Positions 11,771-23,261 are shown, counted from the first letter of the stretch. The stretch: 64,000 nucleotides of DNA from Thysanoteuthis rhombus (GCA_963457665.1 OY735202.1:76537142-76601141); one strand, 5' to 3'. Notes: a model not told the origin generated them from the letters alone. Program-made: numbers and translations.

Positions 11771-12189
11771 GATAAATGTGAATTTGTTTGCTCTTTCTCT
11801 CTCTCCAGCATTCAAGGCAGAAGATGACTGAACACGCCCCAGTGCCGTGCTTCTCATGCTTGTATCGCTGGAATCTCGAGCAGAGGTCATCAGAATCTCT
11901 GATCAGTTAATTAGGGACCTCCATCCATCGATCTCACCCTCCCTCCCTCCTCTAATTATGAACAGGCTCCTTTTCTATTGCAATGGAACCACTGTCCCTA
12001 TCTGCTCAGGAATCTTGGACGTCCTCAATCGATGTCAACAACCCTGAGTAATTGCTCCTTAACTGCATGGAATATTCCATCTTATTAGAAAACGTCAACC
12101 ACAAATGTCAACAAACCTGTCGACATCAGTTTTGGTCCAATTTTTAATATAAGCTTACACGAGATCATTCCCGTTATTTCTTCAATGCA

Positions 12190-12236
12190 CTGTCATTGAA
12201 ACTGTCAACATAGGTTTCTTGAGTTTTCAACTGAAC
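12190..12236 (+). repeat. Family A head fragment
   Basis: Only 'gaaactgtcaacataggtttc' and 'gagttttcaactg' remain, then the sequence switches to a family B tail fragment. It is a truncation junction. Confidence 0.6.
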
Positions 12237-12915
12237 TCACTCCCACATTTGGAAAAGTTGGAGCAGACACCTATTGTTATATATGTATACATATATGTAT
12301 ATATATAAATACCAAGTTATTTGAAACTGAAGTCATAACCTATGCACAATAACAAAATGAAAAAGTAATCCTATAACTTAAATGTTAGACATATTTGTCG
12401 TATTATCTGGCTGTGTAACAAATAGAAAAACAAATGCTATACTAAGTAAGAAAAAAAAATGTGTTTGCATGTTCGAGTATTTAGAAACCATCAAGCAAAA
12501 CTGTCAACATAGGTTTCTTCAGTGTTCAAATGAGTTGTGTTGGCTGGCTATGTATATATGTATCATGCATACAAGCTGCACCGATGGAGCTAGAGGGCTG
12601 AAAATTTGAACATTTTCATCTGATATCCAGAAAAAACAGTTTTGTTTTTTTTTAAATTTCCCTTCCTTAATAAGTTTTTAGTTGGGGATTTGATTTGCGA
12701 TGTAAGTTTATGCTAAATTGGTCCCTAAAGTTGATTTTTTTAAAATTCAGACTCTTACTGATCACTGCCCAACAAAAGGTGAAAGAAGTAACAGATTCAT
12801 TGATCATCCCTTTTTCAAATTTTTTAATTGATCACCCCTAACACTGCATGCTGCCAAAAGATATTGGTCACAAGATGGTTTTTATCGAGTGAATAACCAG
12901 AGGTGTTTTCAATAG
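12236..12915 (+). repeat. Segmental duplication, copy 2 (paired with 9036-9632)
   Basis: It opens with a family B tail remnant ('ggagcagacacctattg') and a (TA)-rich patch 12275-12308. It then follows the same spacer and family A copy as at 9085-9632. Confidence 0.6.
12486..12915 (+). repeat. Family A dispersed repeat, full-length copy
   Basis: One of the best preserved copies: 'gaaaccatcaagcaaaactgtc', 'ccgatggagctagagggctg', 'gatcactgcccaacaaaagg', 'actgcatgctgccaaaagat', 'gagtgaataaccagaggtg'. The 75 bp after its tail resemble the reverse complement of 4330-4400, so a subfamily may extend beyond the usual tail. Confidence 0.85.
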
Positions 12916-13789
12916 TCGTTCTGAGTTGATATGGAGATCTGAGTCTGGAAAGAACATATGGATTGTATCCAAGACGGGCGGAGTATTTACTTATTTGTTT
13001 ACCTGCGTACTCATTTCCTGTTTCTATTTCCTTCCTCCTAAACTGAAGAGCCACGTGATGACGGACAGAAATTGGAACGAGCCTTTCATCTGTATCAAAA
13101 ATTATGAATTATTTGGTAGGGAACCCTGAATTTCTCAGGAAAGAATAGATTCTGTGACCATCGCTCCAAGTTAACCCTTTCTGTGTTATTGAATACTTGT
13201 ACACCTGTGCTGAGTTTTGAGAAATAGAAAAGGATTATGAATTAGCTGATAAATATGGTGCCTGATTTCTTTGTCTATTACATGGAAAATTTCATAACTA
13301 AATCAGAGCGAGAAAAAAATGAAGCCCATTTGATTTACCTCACCCCCACTGATAAATATAATATTGCAGTAGTTAATGAATAAAACTTTTTCCCTTAGGT
13401 AGGTATCTTATGGGGTGGGGGTCTTATGTTACTTTATTTGATGAAAATTGAAATAAATCATTATTGTAGTAATTCACAATATAAAGATAGTAGACACTTA
13501 TTGCTTAACTACTGTATTGCAGTGCTTGCAGTGCTCAAATTTTGGACTGAAAAACATTGAACTGAATATTTGTATTGTACGAAAGGCTACAATTTTATAC
13601 TTATTTTTCACCTCTAAATCTAATACTCGTATTATAGAAGAAATATATATTTTAGAAAATGAGAAGCACAGTAGGAAAATTTGTTCACTTAGTTCGAATA
13701 GGAGTCCCTCTATTGGGGACAGTTAGCAATATAAGGTGCGTCTATGCTGGACATCAACATTTTTGCTTATATTTTTGCCCAGTTGTCTA

Positions 13790-13960
13790 GAAAACTACAA
13801 ATAGAAATGGAATTTCATTAAAATATGACTTGAATATCAAATTTCTTCAATATGTAATCAATTAAAATGTAATTACATGGTGCTTTACTCATAAGTTCTT
13901 TGACTTTTGTATCAAAAACAACACCTTCGTTCACAAGTGAATTTGTTTCTTCTAAACACA
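13790..13960 (-). repeat. Family F dispersed repeat
   Basis: The reverse complement reads 'gtaaagcaccatgtaattac', 'attgatta' and 'gaagaaattt', as in 60020-60080. It sits beside (not inside) the short ORFs of this area. Confidence 0.5.
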
Positions 13961-14414
13961 CTGGTCAAAAACATTGAACTGTTTTTTCACATTGAGGTTG
14001 CACAACTGTCTTCTTAGGCCAATTTTCAGAGCAGATTACAAATTTCAAGTCCATTTTGCTCTAGCAAGTCTCATTTTTCAGCTACGGACAAATTCTGTTT
14101 ACAGTCTTACTGTATATGAGGCAATATAGGCAAAGGTTTAAAAGAAAGAAGATTTGCACCAGAACTTTTAACAGCGGGAAATCAAAATTACTATTTATAG
14201 AAAGAAGATACTCTGCAGAAGGACTAGCAAAAAGCGTTCAGCTTAAGACCCCCTATGGTGTCCCAAGGCGTTATATGCTAAAATACAGCTTTCATCCCGT
14301 CATGAAAGCCAGACATGATATAATATATCCACTTCCAAAACTACATACAATACACCATGACACATGCCAGATGAAACTTTGTTGTTTGACTAACCAGATT
14401 TGTTTGGTAGTTTT

Positions 14415-14890
14415 TACATATCTTCAACATCTCCATAACTCATTTTTCCTGTCCCCTCTTAACTGACATTACTTATTCTTTTTTTTTTTTTTAATCAATT
14501 CCTCAGCATAAAAAATAATCTGTGGTTTCTCTTTCATTGATCCATTCTTTTTTTTTTTTGTCATTGAAAAACAATCGTATATTCTTTATTTAATCAATTC
14601 TTGTCATTGATATAAAATGAAATCATCAGCATTCATAAGTATGGGATCATAAATTAAAATTGTTTCTTTCAATAATATTCATATAAGTTATAGTTTCTCT
14701 CTTAGTGGTCCCTCAGAACCCACTGTTTGCATTTCTGTGGTCTGCACTTTTCTGCGGTTTATCTTTCAGAAGTACTTCCTCCCACCATCCGCAATTTCTT
14801 TTTCAACGGTGTGTGGACATATCATTAGAATTCTGTTCTTGTTTTTTCCAAAAAAACATAGTTATGAGAAAACAACTGTTTTATATTAAA
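14415..14890 (+). repeat. Family C dispersed repeat, copy 1
   Basis: Aligns over its whole length with 62505-63030. Shared blocks in order: 'ctccataactcatttt', 'ttaactgacat', 'ttttaatcaatt', 'catcagcattca.aagtatgg', 'attgtttcttt' and 'gtgtggacat'. Both copies contain short ORFs (14705-14899; 62806-63055), but these are in different frames and do not encode similar proteins. Confidence 0.65.
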
Positions 14891-15973
14891 CATGACTAAC
14901 TGGAAAACCGACCTATGGTCAGGTTTTTTAGCCAGATGTCTACTGTATATGGTTAAACAGAAAGATATGGATTCAGTTTAGCTAATCTAACAGGCAAAAA
15001 GTAAGTATCCAGTTTAGCATTATATATTATATTATTAAATCAAACACCTTGCTAAAAACTGAGAAAGTTTTGGAATATTAAAAAACAAATATGCTAAAGA
15101 CATGCTCCACTGAAACTTTGGTGGCTATAGTTCTAGCCATCTTTGATATGATGATTCGTTTTTGTCACAAATAAAACTTAATCTTGAAAAAATGAATTAA
15201 TCAATATAATCATTATAGATGATGATTTTTACAACTTAATCCAAAAAATATCACTTTTTTTTGTTTAACTCCAGTCCTAATCTGGAGTTAACTTAGAACA
15301 ATCCTCACCTAATTTAGGGGAGTAAACTTTTCACTCTTTGTCCTGTCACATTTGACCAAAGCAATATATAAAATCAACATTTCCCTACAGTGATATGAAA
15401 TTATAACCAAATGATCAGTAGGTGGCTGTCTTACCAACTGAGCCAAATTGACAAGTCTTACATATCTGTGAAAATTCATATTACAAATTCATGAGAGCCT
15501 GTTTCATTCTAATAAATAAATGAATATACATGTATACTAAAATGTATGTATTCATTTATACTTTTTTTTTCATTATATATACAATATGATTGCTGCAGCC
15601 ATTATCTTTGGTTGGGGTAGAAGTAGGAGTGATGTTTGACCCTGCAGCATTCAGGCCCATCCTGAGTGTAGTCCTTCTCTGCAATTGTTATACTTTTATA
15701 TTATTATCCATATTGCTATTAATATTATTGTTATAAAATTATATGTCTATGTATATACATATCATATATTAAATGTTTTTTCCATTCTTTTTCAGGTAAG
15801 TACTTCCATGTTCAAAAGAAATTTTATTGGTAAGCGATTCATCTAGTTTTTCTTCCTTCACTCTCTTGTCTTTTTATTTAACATCAAAACTGGTTCCATT
15901 TTAGAAAAAGACGGTACAATTTTTCAATCCTTCATTAATTAATGATATTTTCAATCTTAACAAATACCCATTA

Positions 15974-16426
15974 CAGATCGACTGCCACTTATCCAAAACT
16001 CTGAAAAACAAAATGTTCCAAAGGCATTCAACTCATTCTGACAAAGTAAAAGTTTACTTATCTTTGTTTAACTCTTTAGAAACATAAAATTTTATTCACA
16101 CCACAAATGGGGATAGGCAGAACAAGTTTCAATCAATACAAACTATTGTCACCTCCAGACTTTTGAATTGATCATTGTATTTTTTGCTCATGCTCTCATC
16201 TGTACAAATATATTGTTAGAAATGTCAGAAAAGGCTGTTGATATCCCTATGAGTAATAAGTGATAAAAAAGAGAAAACATTTATGTTTATCCGTAGCAGA
16301 GAAAGTCAAGCTATTGGAGAAACCGGACTAAGGTGTGAATGCAATATCTTATTTTGTATATTCAAATATTCTGAAATCTAAAACCCTTCTGGTCTGAGAC
16401 ATTTTTGATCATGGATACTCAACTTG
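15974..16426. mobile_element. MER2-like Tigger/pogo MITE, 453 bp
   Basis: The right end, read in reverse, is GTTGAGTATCCATGATCAAA followed by a GGTCTCAGACCAGAAG-like box and TTTTAGATTTCAGAATATTTG. The left end carries CTTATCCAAAACTCTG and ATGTTCCAAA. This order (GAGTATCC..ATCC, GGGACCAGAAG, GGATTT.GGAATATTTGC) is the familiar terminal arrangement of MER2-type Tigger elements. TA flanks both ends (15972-15973, 16427-16428). No transposase ORF remains. The resemblance rests on recalled family patterns, not on a search. Confidence 0.7.
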
Positions 16427-16571
16427 TATTGTAATATCCTCATCTTTAAATCAGACAAAATGATTGGAGCTACAATTTTGAAACTAATGTTTTTGGCAGG
16501 TTGATTACCATAATATACTGAGTTATTCAATGACAGACATTTGGTGAATCATAGAGAAATCGTCATTCTGT

Positions 16572-17036
16572 TTCATAAAAAACAGATGTGACAACAGAAA
16601 CTATCGTATGACCAAAGTTTTTTAGCATCATGCCTTGTTAGGGGTGATCAATTGTAAGGAGGGATGAACTATTAATAAGTTATTTTTCTCACCTTTTTTT
16701 GGGCAGTGATCACTAAAAAAAAGTCTGAAATAAAAAATAAAAAAATTCAAAAAAAAAGTATGAATACTGCCAGACGCAAACTAACGGATCAATTATGCAT
16801 AAACTTACATTGCAAATTAAAACCCACACTAAAAAAAACCTGGTGGGGGATATTTTTTCAATTTTTTTTTTTCGTTGACACGATAAGGAGTAAATGTTTA
16901 AATTTCCAGCCCTCTAGCGCCATTGTTACAGCCTGTACACATCATATGTATGTATAGATACATTCATAGCAAGCTAGACCAACTGGAGAACTGAAAAAAC
17001 CTATGTTGACTGTTTTGGTTGACAGTTTCTAATATA
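16572..17036 (-). repeat. Family A dispersed repeat, full-length copy
   Basis: From tail 'acaacagaaactatcgtatg' to head 'gttgacagtttctaatat'. This copy lacks the outer 'accagacctg' tail piece. Its two ends then read as short inverted repeats AGAAACTRTC, the best hint for MITE-like termini. The plus-strand ORF 16706-16957 is within it and is spurious. Confidence 0.8.
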
Positions 17037-17374
17037 ATTGAAAGGTTGAAGGACAAATATTAATAGTTCTGGAAACAAGTGTTATATTGAGCAACACTTT
17101 TTTCTTTTCTCCTTCAAGACTTCAAAAATCAATAAATTTCTGCATCTAAATCTTATCAAGGATTTTATGAAGTGAGTTTGTGAAAAGGAAAAAAAACTTT
17201 TTCCAAGACAACAGCAGAGTGTGAACAAGAACATTTTTTATGCTTTCAAAATTTGGGATAAGAAAACAAATAATTTTGATGTTGAGCATCGGCAGTCATT
17301 GCATTTAGTGATGGTTTTCAAAGCACTTAGATTACTCCTGGAAAATGACTCTTTCTCTTTCTGATCCAGTGATA

Positions 17375-17585
17375 CTCAACTATTAAATTCATGGACTAAT
17401 TTTAACCGCTTGTAATAGACAGAGAAACTTTTCAATGGAGAGAGAACTCTAGAATTGAATAGAAGAAAAAAAAATCACCTAACGGTCAAAAGAAGTTGAT
17501 ATTATTCAGAAAATTACTTCCCTTGATGATGGCATTCAATTTTTTTTTTTTTTAATGAATTTAAGAGTTAACCTGTAAAACTACC
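17375..17585 (+). repeat. Family G dispersed repeat, copy 2
   Basis: Same-strand match to 1905-2130 ('gaattgaatagaagaaaaaaaa', 'attcagaaaattacttcccttga'). It ends around a T15 tract and 'aatttaagagtta'. Confidence 0.6.
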
Positions 17586-17819
17586 CTTGGTACTGGCCTC
17601 GCAGGCAGTCATCCAGAGCATCAAATGGTGTTCCTGTTATGTGTCTGAGACAGTAGGACTTCCCAAGTCTGGTCAGACTTGAGGGGCTCATATTGAACAT
17701 CTGCCTCCAGGTTCACTCACTTTCCAAAATCAACACTATTCCCGTGTTAAGTGAATCTCAGAGATTATTTCCCCTTGTTTCTCAACCTGGCTTCTCTTTA
17801 GGGCAGCATACATAATCAT

Positions 17820-18038
17820 GATATACTGTCAAAATAAGTTTCTCCAGTTTTTAAACTGGTCTGGCTGGCTATGTATCACATGTATAAGCCAGTGGGCTGA
17901 AATTTTCAACATTTACTCTTTATTATGTGTAGAAAAAACATTTTGTATAATTTTTTTATTAACCACCCCATTTTGCTTTACTATGTAAATTTATACTTAA
18001 TTTGGTCCTTTAGTTTGTGTCTAGCAGTGATTACACTA
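17820..18038 (+). repeat. Family A copy, tail lost
   Basis: Head and first half present ('ctgtcaaaataagtttctccag', 'ggtctggctggctatgtatca', 'tttgtgtctagcag'). The second half is absent. It lies just upstream of the CR1/L2-like fragment. Confidence 0.7.
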
Positions 18039-18379
18039 TACTTGTTTATCTATGTTATTGCAAACCTCTGTATAGATAGAAGAGAGCTATTTTTTTGGTT
18101 GCTTGGAAGCAACAATTCTGATGGAATCAACATTCCTGAACCAAATGAAGATTGTCAGAACTTTTTTAAATCATTTGCTACAAAGCATGGGGAATTCTTG
18201 TGATTGTATTCATTTTAGATATTTAGAAAACCGTGTAATGCCAGGTACCTCTGCTAGTTAAATATGATTTGCTGGGTTAAATAATAAATATGATACAAAG
18301 AATAACAGAAAAGGAGGAAATTTAGTTTTCATTGTTCTGCAAATAATGGGATCCCAAACTAAGACTAGTCTGTTCAAGC

Positions 18380-18795
18380 ATGAAGTCCATATCTCAGAAA
18401 AGATATCACAGAGATAGAACAACACAAATGGTCCCTGAACTTGAAAAATCTCGCCGTATGAAGATAGAACCACACTTAACAACACTTGAAGAAAGAAGAA
18501 TTAGTGAAGATGCAATAGAAACGTTAAAAATAATTAAACAAATAGAAAACATTCCAGACAATAGATTCTCTACAATGAAGAGAAGAAACAACAACAAAAT
18601 ATATAAGGAACATGTGAAAAAAAAAAAACCCACAGGAAAGAACTTCTCACAGAGGCAAACTATCAACAACTGGAACGCAATAGTAAATTACCACTGAAAT
18701 ATACTAAAAACAAAGACAGTTAATAACTTCAAAAACAAATATGACAATTCCACAACGCAAAAACATCTAAAACCCTTTCAAGCAAATAACTCTAG
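18380..18795 (+). pseudogene. CR1/L2-like LINE fragment, reverse transcriptase C-terminus
   Basis: The plus-strand frame from 18380 reads the typical C-terminal tail of jockey/CR1/L2-type reverse transcriptases. It has TTLEERRISEDAIETLKII (about residues 34-52), then IENIPDNRF, a basic NKIYKEHVKKK stretch and NFSQRQTINNWNAIVNYH. It then hits a stop and continues after it as TVNNFKNKYDN. These match, in order, the family pattern TTLEERR..GDLIE..KI, FSQRVVNxWN and VNxFKNxLD. The RT core is missing, so this is a 5'-truncated dead copy. An adjacent upstream ORF (17925-18203) is not recognisable. Confidence 0.75.
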
Positions 18796-19329
18796 ACATA
18801 AGTGAAGAGGCGAGAGACAAGCACAAATATGTGCACCATTTTTACTCGCTAAAATTTTGCTTGGTTTTGCATGTTTTTTCTAGATTTTGTACTGTACAAC
18901 AGTGTACTGTTTGAGGCTTTATTATAATTGTGTTTTTGTTTCCAGCTTATACTTATTTACATTACATATTTTACAACACTATCTTAACTGGACTACGTCA
19001 AAACCTGCATTACACAAAGTATTCCTGTATTTACTTCACATTTGGATCCTTTAGGTTACTTTTTTCATCTTCTGAAAATTTTTCTCAATATTTGAAGAAA
19101 ACTAGAAAGCACTCAGAGAGCGCTTGCTTCTGGTTTTAACACTATTCACTAACTAAAAACTGGATGAAAATAAGAAAAAAAATTCAAACAAGGGAGGGAA
19201 CATTAAATGTACAAGTATTGAGTTCCTTCCTTTAGAATTTAAATCTACCTTTTTTATTTATCGTCCATTTTAACCTCTTTCATGTAGAATGATAAAAAAT
19301 ATTCCTCAGTCAAAAACCAATCTCTAGAT

Positions 19330-19535
19330 CTAACTCATTTCAGACTCATTTCTTCTGTAGCCAATGGCCCACCTTTCCAGGAAATTCAATTGTAATTCAC
19401 TGTGAACCTTTGGAGATATTGTATGGACAGACAAATACAAGTGAATATGTATACCTCTCCCAACTTTGTTAACCGAGGTAAATGAGGAAAAGGACAAATG
19501 CAGAAAAATCTGCATGAAAAAAATAAAAATTTTGT
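19330..19535 (+). repeat. Family H unit
   Basis: It contains 'agccaatggcccacctttcc', 'ttggagatattgtatggacag' and 'tatacctctcccaactttgtt'. It is the same unit that is tandemly repeated at 32370-32815 and occurs singly at 23262 and 57080. Confidence 0.6.
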
Positions 19536-19539
19536 ACCT

Positions 19540-19900
19540 GCTGCCAGGGGCCCCAGGTGGCTTGGCTCTTTGGGGGGCTTCCTCCGATATTTAGTGAGAT
19601 TTGTTATAGTTACATAAGGAGCTGAAACAAAGAATCATGCAACGTGACCAAGAGAGATCACAAGACAGCACAGTATATTAGGAAACAAATAGGAGTCAGG
19701 GATATCATTAGAAACATTATCTAAAATGCAATGAGCTGGACATGTTAAAAGAATGCCAGACAACCGCTGGACTATGTCCAATGACAGACACTAAAAGGCT
19801 GATGATGATGTTAGTAAAAATGTAGTAGGCGAACAACTATTTATAAAACTTTCGGGAGCCGGGGGGGGGGTTAAGTTTTCAATTCCCCTTCACACACACA
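19540..19900 (+). repeat. Family K repeat interrupted by an RTE fragment
   Basis: The left part 19540-19612 ('ggggggcttcctccgatatttagtgagat') and right part 19813-19900 ('gtaaaaatgtagtaggcgaac', 'tttataaaactttcgggagcc') are continuous in copies at 23400-23580 and 29825-30140. Here they are split by 19615-19815. A (CA)n tract follows at 19892-19906. Confidence 0.6.
19615..19815 (+). pseudogene. RTE-type LINE 3' fragment
   Basis: Plus-strand frames give QRDQERSQDSTVY, then IRKQIGVRDIIRNII and, after a frameshift, GHVKRMPDNRWTMSNDRH, ending in GATGATGATG. These are the same C-terminal blocks as in 5777-6172, but with most of the region after the RWT motif deleted. The fragment lies within a family K repeat. 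Confidence 0.75.
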
Positions 19901-20618
19901 CACACCCCTCAGCCTGCTGCAGTGAGGAAAAAATCGACATAATTTCAAATCTGATTAGCTTCCTGGAGTTTCAAGCTTACTCATTAATTCAATATGGCTG
20001 CCGCTTTAACCCTTTCCCCACCTTGAGACCAGCATTGAAGAAGAGGAAGTCTGCTCCATCTGAGTTGAAGAATTTCTTCCTCTTCTTTTTCACCTTTTTA
20101 CAAATGTTTTGCTCGTCATGTAACAATCTTTGGATTTGTCCTTTTGCCAAAGAGGATTTTGCTGGAATCCTTCCATCCTGACCTTTTCCTTTTTCTTGGA
20201 GAGCAAATGACACTCAGCAGAGACGTTGTTCCTTTGAAATACACACTCAGGGGCAGCAGGGTTGCAGCCAGCCTTGCTCGGTTAATCTGCTTCTGTGAAT
20301 TTGGCATTTGATAAAGTTCCATTGTGCATCAAGAGAAGACAAAATGAAGTAGAAATGCTTTTAGCTTTACATCCTGATCGGCTTCAGTGCCGTTTCAACC
20401 ATGAGGCACTCGAGGCCTGGGCTTCAGGCATGCATGCTCTAACAGGACCCAGAGCAGATTTGGGGAGCCTGTAGTGCCCATATTTGTTGAATAGTTCCAT
20501 GAATTTGGTTGGAAAATAAATATTAGAAAATCTCATGACAAGCAGGAAAGAAGAATTTCCCAAAATGAGTTCATAAATACTAAAAACTTATTCTCAACTG
20601 AATCCTATAAGTCTAGGT

Positions 20619-20785
20619 CAGGGGTCCCCAAACTTTTCAGACTATAAACACCTTCATAGAATCCTTAATCACTCATCACCCTGCAGGCATTTACAAAAAA
20701 TAAATGATTAAATATTAATTAAGTAGATATTTAGTTTTGAGGCCAGTAAGTCGTTACAATCAATTTAGCTCTTCTACTTCTTGTC

Positions 20786-20833
<48 letters not shown>

Positions 20834-20891
20834 TTTGAGTCCCCAAATAGACCTGTGGCTCAGGCTCCCCTTAAGCTCAATCCAACCCCTG
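20619..20891. mobile_element. hAT-like MITE containing a (TA)n tract
   Basis: The left end CAGGGGTCCCCAAACTTTT is the classic hAT terminal motif. The right end in reverse complement is CAGGGGTTGGATTGA. The flanking octamers (20611-20618, 20892-20899) match poorly, so the target duplication has decayed or a limit is off. The (TA)n microsatellite at 20786-20831 is inside. Confidence 0.6.
20786..20831. repeat. (TA)n microsatellite
   Basis: About 23 uninterrupted TA units. An ORF that reads poly-Tyr/Ile through it is meaningless. Confidence 0.95.
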
Positions 20892-21620
20892 ATCTGTTGG
20901 CTCTCTTTAGTTTTAGCAGTGTCTCTTTGTGTGACAGAGGACAAACACACATTGCTAATTATTGTGTGTGGATGAATTTCTTCTATAAATAAGAAATGAA
21001 ATAGAAAACTAATTCAACATTTGCAAATGTTGATCAATTCTGGTCCTAAAGTTTCACTTTTATTTCTACATGTTTTCACTACTTTTTACCTTCATCTTGA
21101 TTTCAATAGTTGCTTTTCATCACCACTTTTAACACAGACAAAAGATGATAATGATTTATAATACTTCATCTAATAAACACAATGAAAAGACGAAAAATTG
21201 TACTAAATTTTCACTCCAATGTAAAACTTGCCCATCTGTTATCTCTTTTTGTTTCTACACAAGTGCAATGTGGATTAAACCGTAAGTTTTTTTGGGTTTT
21301 TCATAAACACACTTTTTTCTTACTGATTATGAGCTTAAGTTGGAAGAAAAATTCAACTTTAGTTTTTATATATGATATACACATCAAAACTTTTGCAGAT
21401 TTTTTTTCAACTTGACCTCATATTTAGTGGAAAGGCATGTTAAAAGAAAAAATCACACGTTTCAAGCATCACTGAAGAAAACAAATAGATAAAATCAGCC
21501 TTTATGTAGAAAAGAAAAAGATGGAAGATAGATAAGTTTTATATCTACGTGAAAACTTTGGATGAAAATTGAACAGAAATCAGAAAATGTGTCGCTTTCT
21601 TTTTAGCTTATACCTTGACC

Positions 21621-21867
21621 CAGTGGTCACAGACCCCTCGGGGTGGATCAAATAATGGTTGAGGGTCCTCTTAAGAATTCTCTCTGAACCTGACTTTGCA
21701 AATCTTATGACTATGAAAGAACATCATCCATTGCATAGCTATTGAAAAACATAATTATTGTTCACAGACTGATTAAAGTCTGAAAACTGAATGGCATAAA
21801 TTGGAGTCCTCCAGATATTTCTCTTAGAGAAGGGGTCCTTGAGTCTTTATAATTTAAAAACCGCATT
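21621..21867. mobile_element. Possible hAT-like MITE
   Basis: The left end is CAGTGGTCACAGACCCC and the right end in reverse is AATGCGGTTTTTAAATT, resembling the hAT CAGTGGTT... termini. No octamer duplication is visible, so this stays tentative. Confidence 0.4.
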
Positions 21868-21944
21868 CAACAATAACATTTCTTTAGAAAAAGTTTTTTC
21901 AGGCTTGGTTCATTTCTTGAACACAACAATTCAGTCATTGTATT

Positions 21945-22080
21945 GAGCAGCATAGGTATTCTTCCAATCACTGAGATGGGGGAGCAAGGAGGTTTGTCTC
22001 AGCAATCAACTGGAATGTGCTCCTTCCAATATCTTATATTTTGGATGGGGTTAATTTCTAGATCCCAAACCGATAAAATC
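21945..22080 (+). repeat. Family N dispersed repeat, copy 1
   Basis: Matches 62100-62225: 'cagcaatcaactggaatgtgct', 'ttttggatggggttaatttc', 'atcccaaacc'. The two ORFs over this area are incidental. Confidence 0.5.
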
Positions 22081-22191
22081 CCTGTTTTTATTATGATTGA
22101 TGGAAATTCTGTAGGTAAGAAGTCATTGGATTGATCATATTCAATAAACTGAGCAATTGATATCTCTTTCTTTCTTTCTTTTTTATAGTAA

Positions 22192-22668
22192 CAGGTCTGG
22201 TTAGTCACCCATTAGAAACTATAATGTAACCGACATCTTCTGGCTGCATGCCATGTTAATCAACTAAAAAAGGGGTGATCAATAAATAAGTTACTTCTTT
22301 TACCTTTTAGTTGGATCATTAAATTTTCAAAAAACAAACATGAATTCTGTTGGACACAAATCAAGGGATCAATTTAGTAGAAACTTACGTTCAAAAAACA
22401 ATAAAAAAATAGACTTTTTCTTCGAGACATAATAAGGGGTAAATACTGAAGTTTTCAGCACTCTAGCTCCATTGGCGCAATGTGTACATGTGGTGCGTAC
22501 ATAGCCAGCCAGCCAGCCAGACTTATGTTGACATTTTCTAATGTACAAAATGCAAAATATATGTTCCATACAGCTCAGCCACATTGTGGCTTTGTTCAAA
22601 CTTATACAGCCAGACCCACATAAAAACTGAAGAAATCTATGTTAGCTGTTTTGTTGATAGTTTCTAAT
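22192..22668 (-). repeat. Family A dispersed repeat with a doubled head
   Basis: The tail is at 'aacaggtctggttagtcacc'. The first head ends near 22545 ('gacttatgttgacattttctaatgtac'). A second, better preserved head lies at 22605-22668 ('gaagaaatctatgttagctg'). Two copies have therefore been joined, one of them reduced to its head. A (CAGC)n-like stretch 'cagccagccagccagac' lies between them. Confidence 0.75.
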
Positions 22669-23127
22669 TGTACAAAAAAATTTTCCATCTTGTTTTAAGC
22701 CCAACTTTTGAATAAATACAAGGAACAAGAAAGAGAAAAAAAAAGAGTACTCTGATCAATGCTGGATTGAAGGGATAAGGAGGCTCTTGGCTAGGACTGC
22801 ACTTTCCTAAGTAGGGATCATGACCCCTTGAGAGGGAGCGAGTATTTGGGGGTTGCCTACTTATTTGAAAATCTTTTATAAAGAATTATCATGTAAGATT
22901 TCCATTAACGTGCATCTGAATTTGGAATTTGTTCTTTCACAATGTTTTGGTTTAGCTTTTATGGTTAGAAATGAAATAGAATTAATGGTAAATTTTTTTT
23001 AAAAATTTGCTGCTGGCCAAGCCATTCCCCCCTCCTGGCTAGATTATGTGGACTGGGGGGCTGCACTCAGCCGATATGTAAATCCAGCTCTGACTGATTG
23101 ATTGACAAGAATTTCACAATTCTACAC

Positions 23128-23229
23128 CAGTCATTCTGAAAGGGTGGAGGAGATGTGGGGGGGAGGGCCGAGAGATTTTAAAAATTACCTACAAAGGGGC
23201 GATTGATGGAGAAAGGTTGAGAACTCCTG
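23128..23229. mobile_element. 102-bp hAT MITE with perfect 8-bp target duplication
   Basis: TTCTACAC occurs immediately on both sides (23120-23127 and 23230-23237). The ends are CAGTCATTCTGAAAGG and, in reverse, CAGGAGTTCTCAACCTTTC, standard hAT termini. The G-rich interior (gggggggagggccg) is the kind seen in internal-deletion derivatives. Confidence 0.85.
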
Positions 23230-23261
23230 TTCTACACAAACAAGAATTGAAATACCATCTT

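Noticed and set aside
14116-14466. 116-codon ORF with basic N-terminus
   Set aside because: No recognisable motif, and its 3' part enters the family C repeat.
16706-16957. ORF of 83 codons
   Set aside because: It lies wholly inside a minus-strand family A copy.
17925-18203. 92-codon ORF upstream of the CR1/L2-like fragment, possible RT core
   Set aside because: It starts within a truncated family A copy, and the rest shows no RT motif such as YxDD.
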